Shown: positions 31,369 through 38,040 of the stretch, in pieces
Position numbering within the stretch: the stretch's first letter is position 1
Layout of the letters: the number at the start of each line of letters is the position of its first letter
Origin: Emmonsiellopsis sp. PD_33
Lineage: Eukaryota; Ascomycota; Eurotiomycetes; Onygenales; Ajellomycetaceae
Assembly (NCBI GenBank): GCA_032988165.1
Contig: JANTQF010000339.1
Location: forward strand, 1-38,040
Length of the DNA stretch: 38,040 nt
Reading direction: 5' to 3'
Translations under genes and position numbers: made by a program
The notes under the pieces: generated by a model
The model's input: only the letters and a program-made list of their open reading frames with translations
The model's database searches: none
Told to the model about the DNA's origin: nothing

Positions 31369-34300
31369 ATGTCTTCCTCCACCACCCCTCTACCCACCTC
31401 TACCCCGAACCCAAACACCAACACGAACACCAACACCACCCACCCCAACGACAACAACAATCCCACGGCTCCCTCCCCCCATTCCCACTCAACCCGCCTC
31501 CGCTCCACCACCCCTTCAACCTCCACCACCGCTGACCTCGAAGGCACAACTCTCGACGGCGGCTCGCGCGATGATGGCCGCATCCCCGCCCCCTTCCCCG
31601 ACCACCCGCGCCCGCCCCGACGGCGCGGGAATCGCACCTCTAGCAGCTTCCTCCTCGAATCCAGCACGGGGGGGTTAGGAAGAGGAGGAGGAGGAGGAGG
31701 GGTGAGGGGGTCAGCTCCCGGCTCCCGTCCGTACCCGTACCCCGTGCGCACGCCGGAGACTCAGAGGGCGGCCAAGGGGAAGGGGAAGAGGGGTAGTGAG
31801 GAGCCTGAGGTGGTGGTTTCGAAGAGGGCGGCGGCGGGGGGGTATAGGCGGGACGGGAGTCTGGGTGTAGGTGTGGGGAGTTCGCCGTTGGGGAGGTCGG
31901 TGGCGAGTGCGTCGCCGGGCGGCGCGGATACTTCTGCTTCTGCTTCGCAACAAGGGCAGCGGCCCGTGCCTTCTGTTGGTTTCGATACCGATCCCGCGCA
32001 GATTGTCAATCTTGCGTTGAATCTTAGCGAGTCGAGACGGAGGAATGTTTCTGGGAGGGTGGTTTCGGGGAATGTGACTGTGGCTAGGGGACCGAGGGTT
32101 GTGTCGGGGCATGGTGCCCCGGTTGGGGATGCGTATAGGTTTCCAAGTCAGGATGGGGAGGGGGGTCGACATTCGCCGAGGGTATCGAGTCAGCTAGCTC
32201 CTGCGTCTACGTCTACGTCTACGGCTGCCGTGGCTCGTCACGGCTCGGTGGGGAGGAATCAACCGCTGCGGCAGAATGTGGAGCGGTCGCCTGCGTCGCC
32301 GATGGCGAATATGAGCTCGATGCAGTATGAATATATACCATTTGAGGTATCGAGTGCTACGCTGGCTAGGGCTGATAAGGCGCGGAAGCATTTTGAGCTT
32401 TTCGCGGAATATCTTCGGCTGCTCCCGCATCTGCCTCCTTTGCCTAATCCCGTTGAGAACGGGGGTGCGGCGGGCGCCTCGTCGGTGTCTGACCGGGGAG
32501 CTGCACTAGGTCGGGTTTACAACCCGCTCCAGTATATTCGCAACCGTAAGGTGCGGTATCGGGAGAAATGCGCGATTGATTCGGAAGCTGATGGGTGGGA
32601 GAATGTTGAGAAAGTGCAGAATTGGGTTGATTTGGTCGTCAATGCAGATGAGGGCTCGAGGCATGAGCCTGATCAATGCATCTTGTTGCCGAAGATTGAA
32701 CCTGATATGAGAATTGAAGAATGGTCGAAGGCTGTGCCGCAGACGCCAAATAACAATACCCGAATCCACAGTGGTGCGGATAGTGGCAAGCCTCGACGGC
32801 CGCGGATGGATTGGGTGACGTCGCCTGCGGACCTTTTGGCCGACTCTGCGTGGCTTGAGGAGGAGTCGAATAAGTTGAAGATTGAAGATCGGGATGGGAA
32901 TCGGCTCTATCCTCCCAACACGCTTCTCAAAAAGGTTCCTCTGAAAGGTTCCGAACCACCACCCCCCGAGATCATTTCAACTGAGGTCCTAAATACGATA
33001 CACGGTGAGGGATTCCCACTCCCCGAGCATCTGCCTACTTTCCACCCCGCCACTCCCCGACATCACGCTAGCTCCAGTCGTGGACATCGGAAACATAAAC
33101 TTGTTAGTTCCATCCATCCCTCTCCGAGTGAACACTCCTCGGCGAACGGGAGTAAATCCAGATGGCGGAGGACGCTATCTCGCTCGTCTGAGTCATCGAG
33201 TGATTCCAGCAGTGATGAGCACGAGGGCTGGCATCATCGGGGACGAAGACGGTTTACAAGGTTATCCAGAAAAACCACCGAGAGTGATAATCTGGGTATT
33301 TCTACGCAAAAGATTTCCGATGTCAAGAGTCGGACGCCTCAAAACTCGAGCTCTCCTGCCGTGGTTACACATCCTGCAGATGTAAAATCCGAGAGCGCGA
33401 GACCGCCTATTCTCCCACCCCTAGATACTAATACCAGTCGTCAACGACCCGTCTCTCTACCACGGAACCACTACAGGTTTCCGTCTTCATCTAAAAGTGA
33501 ACGCAAGAAAGAAGACATTCCGCACCCTTCACATGCGGCTGCTGATGATAGTAGACCGACCTCACCCAGCCGGCCGATCCCGGATATCACATTTAATTTG
33601 TCACCGCCTTCTAGTCGCGCTCCGTCCCCGAGCAAGTCACCCATATCACGCCTTATCGATTCCAGACGGCGGTTGGGCAGCAGCAAGGAATCAAACAGCG
33701 ACGTCGCGGGGAAGTATATGCTGGATCAGAGCACACCGGATTTAACCCCCCATAAACGGCTTGTTGGTATTGATTCGCCGGCTTTTAGCTCTGACACGAA
33801 GCTGGCTTCATACGGTGATGACAAGGGGAGGAACAATGGTCCATCGCACCCCGAAAGCCCAGCGAAGGGCTACAAGTCGCAAAGTCATCAGGAGTCCAAG
33901 TTACGCGGAATCTTCAAGTCAGGCCGGATTGCGGAGATTGTGGGGAGCGAAGTGTCCAAGGTTGGCGATTATATTCGGAAGAAGGACTCGCAGGGCCATT
34001 CGCGGCAGTCGTCGTCTGCGTCGAGTATTTTGTCGTCTGAATATGCGGATGCGGATGATGAAGATGTTGAGACAAAACGGAGACAGAAGTCGTATGGGGC
34101 TCGTTTACCGACCAGCCTGTCTGAGACGAACAGCTTAGTGCGCAAGGATACGAGGAAGGAGAGCTCGAAATATCATCCGCCAAATTTGCCCACTTTTACT
34201 TCGCCGTTTAAACAGGGTGAAATCCTCCAAGCCTGTGAGACCAATGCGCGTGCCACCGCCAGCCAACCGCAGCTAGGGGAGTCGTCGGTAAATGCAAACG

Positions 34301-35145
34301 ACAGCCATTTATTAACGCCTATCCCAACCCGTTCCGATGTCGACGGCTATACGTCCGGCCTTGAGTTAATGGACACGCGCGTCGATGAAAATCTTTATCG
34401 ACAAGTCTCCCGCGACAGGCCCCCAGTAACTGGCCTGACGAATCTAACCGTCAGCGCCACACAGCCCCGCCGCCCCACCCTCTCCGAAGCCACGAGAAAC
34501 TGGAGCATGTCCTCCCGCAGCATTGGGGGCATCTACCCCGTTGATCAACGGGAGATCGCCCGCGTGCGTGCCCACCTGCTATCATCCGGCATCAAGGCAC
34601 AGGAAATATGCCGCCAGGCGCAGCTCATCCGCGACTCCCCGCCAATCCTTATGGTTGCCAAACCAGACACTTCTCCCGGCGCAGACACCATGCCCCGCGT
34701 CCCGCGCTCCGAGGAGGTCTCCACCGCCGCAAGAACCCTAATGACCCAATTCGACCACCAAGTCACCGCCATTCAACACTCCCTCTCCACCTTCTCCAGC
34801 TCGACCTCGCCGTCGCTAAAATCCCAACTCGACCAGCTCGACGCCCTCGTAAACACCACTCTCACCCCGCGCATCCGCGCCGTGACGATGGAGGCGGATA
34901 AGTTGACCAGCGACCTCGCGACGACGAACACGCTGAAGCTGAAGCAGTTGCATGCGTCGCTGGATCAGGGGATACGGAAGAGGAAGCGGAGGTTCAGGTG
35001 GGTGAGTAGGGTCGGGTTTGTGTTGTTGGAGTGGGCTGTTGTGGGCGCGATGTGGTGGGTGTGGCTTGTTGTGATGATGTGGAAGGTGATTAGGGGGGTT
35101 TGGAGGGGAGGGGTCGGCGGGGTTAGGTGGATTTTATGGCTTTGA
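31369..35145 (+). CDS. Large mostly disordered protein with C-terminal membrane tail (1258 aa)
   Basis: A single uninterrupted exon with no recognised named family. Residues 1-320 are low complexity: Asn/Thr repeats, Ser/Pro, and Gly-rich runs. A folded-looking block at about 320-410 reads YIPFEVSSATLARADKARKH, then YNPLQYIRNRKVRYREK, then WENVEKVQNWVDL. A second block at about 478-560 includes MDWVTSPADLLADSAWLEEE and RLYPPNTLLKKVPLKG. A long Ser/Arg-rich region follows, with probable phosphorylation sites. Residues about 1060-1205 look helical (REIARVRAHLL and a Leu-spaced stretch). The end is a basic patch (RKRKRRFRW) and a Trp-rich hydrophobic segment at about 1215-1258, suggesting a tail anchor in an ER or nuclear membrane. 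The function is unknown; localisation is inference. Confidence 0.8.
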   Translation: MSSSTTPLPTSTPNPNTNTNTNTTHPNDNNNPTAPSPHSHSTRLRSTTPSTSTTADLEGTTLDGGSRDDGRIPAPFPDHPRPPRRRGNRTSSSFLLESSTGGLGRGGGGGGVRGSAPGSRPYPYPVRTPETQRAAKGKGKRGSEEPEVVVSKRAAAGGYRRDGSLGVGVGSSPLGRSVASASPGGADTSASASQQGQRPVPSVGFDTDPAQIVNLALNLSESRRRNVSGRVVSGNVTVARGPRVVSGHGAPVGDAYRFPSQDGEGGRHSPRVSSQLAPASTSTSTAAVARHGSVGRNQPLRQNVERSPASPMANMSSMQYEYIPFEVSSATLARADKARKHFELFAEYLRLLPHLPPLPNPVENGGAAGASSVSDRGAALGRVYNPLQYIRNRKVRYREKCAIDSEADGWENVEKVQNWVDLVVNADEGSRHEPDQCILLPKIEPDMRIEEWSKAVPQTPNNNTRIHSGADSGKPRRPRMDWVTSPADLLADSAWLEEESNKLKIEDRDGNRLYPPNTLLKKVPLKGSEPPPPEIISTEVLNTIHGEGFPLPEHLPTFHPATPRHHASSSRGHRKHKLVSSIHPSPSEHSSANGSKSRWRRTLSRSSESSSDSSSDEHEGWHHRGRRRFTRLSRKTTESDNLGISTQKISDVKSRTPQNSSSPAVVTHPADVKSESARPPILPPLDTNTSRQRPVSLPRNHYRFPSSSKSERKKEDIPHPSHAAADDSRPTSPSRPIPDITFNLSPPSSRAPSPSKSPISRLIDSRRRLGSSKESNSDVAGKYMLDQSTPDLTPHKRLVGIDSPAFSSDTKLASYGDDKGRNNGPSHPESPAKGYKSQSHQESKLRGIFKSGRIAEIVGSEVSKVGDYIRKKDSQGHSRQSSSASSILSSEYADADDEDVETKRRQKSYGARLPTSLSETNSLVRKDTRKESSKYHPPNLPTFTSPFKQGEILQACETNARATASQPQLGESSVNANDSHLLTPIPTRSDVDGYTSGLELMDTRVDENLYRQVSRDRPPVTGLTNLTVSATQPRRPTLSEATRNWSMSSRSIGGIYPVDQREIARVRAHLLSSGIKAQEICRQAQLIRDSPPILMVAKPDTSPGADTMPRVPRSEEVSTAARTLMTQFDHQVTAIQHSLSTFSSSTSPSLKSQLDQLDALVNTTLTPRIRAVTMEADKLTSDLATTNTLKLKQLHASLDQGIRKRKRRFRWVSRVGFVLLEWAVVGAMWWVWLVVMMWKVIRGVWRGGVGGVRWILWL

Positions 35146-35821
35146 TACATACCGTTGCTTGCGGGTTCGTGGCTTGTCTTTTGCTTTCGTTTTGCGTCTA
35201 CGGTGTAGATGCGTTCTTTTCTTTTTATAAGGTCTATATACTTTTAATGTTGTTGCATACATAGATGGATGGGGTGTTGTGTCTGTTTGTTGGATTTTGT
35301 ATATGTATGTGATTGGAAGGGCATTTCTTTTTATTCTTTTTATGTTTCATTCTGCTTCCCTATACCCTGATTTCTCACTGGGCACTGTGGCATTTACCTA
35401 GCCGTTTTGCATCTCCTTCGCAGTCACTTATGGGACATTATATGTCTACCAACTGTCCCCCATCCCATGCTGAAGCTCTTTCAATATTTCCACGATGAGC
35501 GACATGGTGCGCGATCAACCCGCTTCCTTCCTGCCCCTCACCTCTATCTGTTCATTTCCCTTTGTAACTGACATGTGGCGAGCATATGTTTCTTGCCTTC
35601 GGAACCTACCATACACACACAGACACATATATATATATGTTAAATCCTCGCAATTATCCTAAGACAAAGCCTCACTCACCGTGGCAACCTTTATGAACTC
35701 GGATCATTTCATGTTCAATATCTTTTTTCTTTTCCTTTTCGCCTCCATTCGCCAGGTTCCTCGTCCCTTTGATTCCGAAGGAAACTTCCTTCCCATGGCA
35801 CCTATCCCCATCCATAATTCG

Positions 35822-35860
35822 GCCCATCCCGCCCCATCCCGCCCCGCCCCGCCCCGCGCC
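35822..35860. repeat. GCCCCATCCC / GCCCC tandem repeat
   Basis: Two GCCCCATCCC-like units are followed by several GCCCC pentamers. Read directly; non-coding. Confidence 0.7.
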
Positions 35861-36035
35861 GCAGCGTCTCCAACCATCCGCTGGCTGGTTCCCCATGAAT
35901 GGATCATGGATATATTAATATACCCGCTAAGCATATATATATATCTTCCTATATTTCTTCCCCCCGGCATCCCCCGCTGCTTTCTTTAGGCAAGTACCCC
36001 CTTTCTCCACCTCCCGGCTACCTTGTTTATATACA

Positions 36036-36055
36036 GCACCGCACCGCACCGCACC
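36036..36055. repeat. (GCACC)4 tandem repeat
   Basis: Four perfect GCACC units, non-coding, about 260 bp upstream of the TATA box of the next gene. Confidence 0.8.
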
Positions 36056-36314
36056 AGCGCCCCTGAACCGGGCTTTCTCCCACGCGTCTCGAGCAAAGGG
36101 ATCCTCTCTCTACGAGACTTGGGAAAGCCGTTGGAACAGTGGTTTTCTACTATCGTGGAGGTATAGGAGAAGACAGATGGGATGCTCCCCGTGGCGAAAG
36201 GCAACATATATCTCAAGCAGTTTTGGCAGTTCCCTTTTGCTAAGGGCTGGAAAGTAGCGGGTTATATGGATCAATTCACTTGCTGCTGTGTGGGGTTGGG
36301 GGGCTTGGGGGGAG

Positions 36315-36322
36315 TATAAATA
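36315..36322 (+). promoter_or_regulatory. TATA box (TATAAATA) of the Ser-rich small protein gene
   Basis: A perfect TATAAATA lies 197 bp upstream of the ATG at 36519. A pyrimidine/CATCAT-rich leader follows, typical of strongly transcribed fungal genes. The start of transcription is inferred to lie at about 36345-36380. Confidence 0.6.
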
Positions 36323-36518
36323 GATCTATCAGTCCTGGGTCAGGTATGTTTCTACTAACTATACTTTCCTTTCATCATCATCATTGTTCATCATCTTCCG
36401 CTCAAGTGCTTTTGTTATAGAAAATATTCAAAAACCAAAAAAAAAAGCCAGAGAGACTTCTCCACACTTACTATACCACAACACAACATCATATCATCCC
36501 TCCCCTCGCTCGTTCGCC

Positions 36519-36959
36519 ATGTCTGATAATCCGAACCGGAAGTCGTGCGATTACAGAGACTACGTCGCCGACCAACGCTCCAATCCGCCCTCCAACCAAT
36601 CGGGGTCTCAGCAGCGAGCAAACAGGCCACCGCCCTCCTCCGAGGAATCGCAATCTAGTCAAAGCTCTGCCAATGAATTCCGCACTGAATCTTCCTCTCG
36701 AGGGGGAGACAACAACGGTGGGGGTCATCAGGAAAACTCCTCTGACTCTGACTCCTTAGATCCTGGGTACAAGGTGTGGGGACCATATTTCAAAAGAGAT
36801 AAGTCGTCGCATTCGGCGGAAGACCCCAGCGTCGCTCACGAGGAATCGGGGTCTAGAAACGACGGGAAGACCCCTTCCCTCTCAGAATATTTCGACGAAG
36901 GAGAATCGCCTGGGGAAATTATGATAAAGCAAAAACAACAACGTGAACAAAATAAGTAA
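36519..36959 (+). CDS. Small Ser-rich hydrophilic protein (146 aa), unknown function
   Basis: A single exon; the chosen ATG (CGCCATGTCT) has a good fungal context. Upstream in-frame codons belong to the leader. The product is almost wholly disordered: Ser, Asn, Gln, Glu and Asp dominate, with runs such as SEESQSSQSS and ENSSDSDSLDPG. The short block YKVWGPYFKRDKSSHS is the only segment with aromatic residues. There is no signal peptide, membrane segment or known motif. It resembles small hydrophilic stress- or conidiation-type fungal proteins in composition only, and no homology is claimed. A clear TATA box supports it being a real, well-expressed gene. Confidence 0.6.
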   Translation: MSDNPNRKSCDYRDYVADQRSNPPSNQSGSQQRANRPPPSSEESQSSQSSANEFRTESSSRGGDNNGGGHQENSSDSDSLDPGYKVWGPYFKRDKSSHSAEDPSVAHEESGSRNDGKTPSLSEYFDEGESPGEIMIKQKQQREQNK

Positions 36960-38040
36960 TGTGGAAACCGCAGGAGGGTTCGGAAAAAGCCCCAGAGAGC
37001 CTTGAAGGAGTGAATAGCTGGGTTTTGTGCAGGGAGATTTTCGGGTTTTCTACGCATGAAGTATGGTGGTAAAGTGGGCGCAGGAGGAACGAGGATAACT
37101 AATGATTCCTCCTTTCTTTGTGTGTGTTATTTGGTCGTTTATGGGGTGGTGGAGTGGGCGAGGAACAGAGGGGGCTTTTTTTCAATCTATTTTTATGTGT
37201 CGCTCATTTTTATGGTCATGAATGGAGGGATGGGATGATGTGGGAAGGTTTGGGGATTTCTACATTCTTTTCAGGGTCTTTTTTCTTTGTTCTTTTTATT
37301 TTTGGGTTGCTGAGTAGGTGGTTAATGGGAGGTTGCGTGGAAGAGGCCTCACAATGAAGTTATGGAGGAAGATTTATTCAGAATCTAATTCACCGAATCT
37401 GTTTGTTTGTCTTGCTTCGCAGACTATATACCCCTATAATCAAGTCCAATATGATCTGCAGCGTCTATCGATATCGACATATATATGTTTATTCCTATAT
37501 GAACGGGCCGGGACTTCGCCCGCCGTGGCATTGGAGACCTATATTTCCTTCCCTCCTCATGAATGTGCCATTTCTATATCTCGGTATCTCTCCAATTCCC
37601 GCCGGAAGATACCCCAATATCTCTCGTCCCCGCTGCCGTCTTCCGCAGAAACATTCCTAGGCACATACCTGCATACCAATATACAAACACTGGACTTCCC
37701 GCCCCAAACACTATGATCTCAATGGCTGTATGCCAAAACATTGGAAAAATCCAAATTTCACTGGGGGACCTACCCCTCTGCCTCTTCCGCATAGGTGTGT
37801 CAGGGGATATCACCCTGAGGATGGGCCCCCCCCCCCCCCCCCCCCCTCTCCCCCCCCCCTCCCCCTTTGCCTGATGCCCACACCCCCCCCCATCGTCCCA
37901 CCCCCCGCCACTAGCCCCCTCCCGTGCGCTGCCCACAATTCCTCGCAGCTTACAACACCCTCACTTAGTCTACCCCCGCTCCCCATCGCGACTTCCTCAC
38001 TCAGCCTCAGCGCACCCTGCCCGCTCATCGAGCTCACGCG
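36960..38040. other. Gene-free right end with poly-C tracts
   Basis: The left part is the 3' flank of the small Ser-rich gene. No credible coding region is seen. Frames at 37318-37716 and 37574-37936 lack features, and the latter is a glycine run created by poly-C. The last 220 bp are extremely C-rich on the plus strand. Confidence 0.55.
37826..37859. repeat. Poly-C tract C21-TCT-C10
   Basis: Twenty-one consecutive C (37826-37846), then TCT, then ten C (37850-37859). Further C-runs follow to about 37895. The minus strand is poly-G and could form G-quadruplexes. The exact lengths may be unreliable. Confidence 0.8.

Larger units (their letters stand above)
35146..36314. other. 1.17-kb gene-free region with simple repeats
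   Basis: The left part is the 3' flank of the large gene. No coding region is convincing; frames at 35681-35989 and 35986-36216 are built on simple repeats. Alternating AT tracts lie at about 35627-35639 and 35935-35943, a CCCCG/CCCAT repeat at about 35822-35860, and (GCACC)4 at 36036-36055. Confidence 0.55.

Noticed and set aside
35822..36055. Possible CRISPR-like or regulatory repeat array
   Set aside because: The units are simple tandem pentamers and decamers without spacers, so they are ordinary microsatellites.
36344..36359. GTATGT followed by a perfect TACTAAC branch-site word in the leader of the small Ser-rich gene
   Set aside because: Donor and branch adenosine are only about 14 nt apart, too close for splicing, so this is probably chance.
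37574..37936. Gly-rich minus-strand open frame at the right end
   Set aside because: It is created by the poly-C tracts read as GGG codons, with no other coding signal.

Overview
The window is nuclear DNA from a filamentous ascomycete, most probably a eurotiomycete (Aspergillus/Penicillium-like or a relative). The evidence is dense genes on both strands, short introns (about 45-110 nt) with GTRNGT-type donors and YAG acceptors, a standard eukaryotic tRNA with a poly-T terminator, and fungal housekeeping families (SWR1-complex Swc3, Rtc5, fungal NMT, Sac1, Rab5/Vps21, Mic60). I cannot name the species. Fourteen protein genes and one tRNA gene are supported. Exon structures were assembled by hand from splice sites, frame continuity and family motifs.

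Layout. 0.6-10.5 kb: an ABHD12-like serine hydrolase (-) diverges from SWC3 (+). They are followed by RTC5 (-) and N-myristoyltransferase (-) in tandem. 11.1-21.9 kb looks more accessory. It holds a large secreted SGNH esterase fused to ten FG-GAP/VCBS calcium repeats and an unrecognised C-terminal domain (-), tRNA-Arg(TCG) (-), an SRPK-like kinase (+), a 96-residue protein of unknown function (-), and long gene-poor stretches. Those stretches include an AT-rich island with no CpG at all for 725 bp and a second CpG-poor patch, which look like mutated mobile-element remains. 22-31 kb returns to core genes: folylpolyglutamate synthase (-), SAC1 (-), RAB5/VPS21 (+) and MIC60 (+). 31-38 kb holds a 1258-residue, mostly disordered protein with a hydrophobic C-terminal tail (+), a short Ser-rich hydrophilic protein behind a TATA box (+), and a terminal gene-free stretch with long poly-C runs.

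Functional links. There is no classical gene cluster. Several neighbours act on membranes: Sac1 (phosphoinositide turnover), Rab5 (early endosome), Mic60 (mitochondrial cristae) and Rtc5 (vacuolar V-ATPase). Rtc5 starts MGASLSSE, a good N-myristoylation signal, and sits next to the N-myristoyltransferase gene. ABHD12/SWC3 and SAC1/RAB5 are divergent pairs sharing intergenic promoters. The least described element is the SGNH-FG-GAP protein with its Gly-rich, Cys-containing C-terminal domain. I see no CRISPR array, intact transposon or secondary-metabolite cluster.
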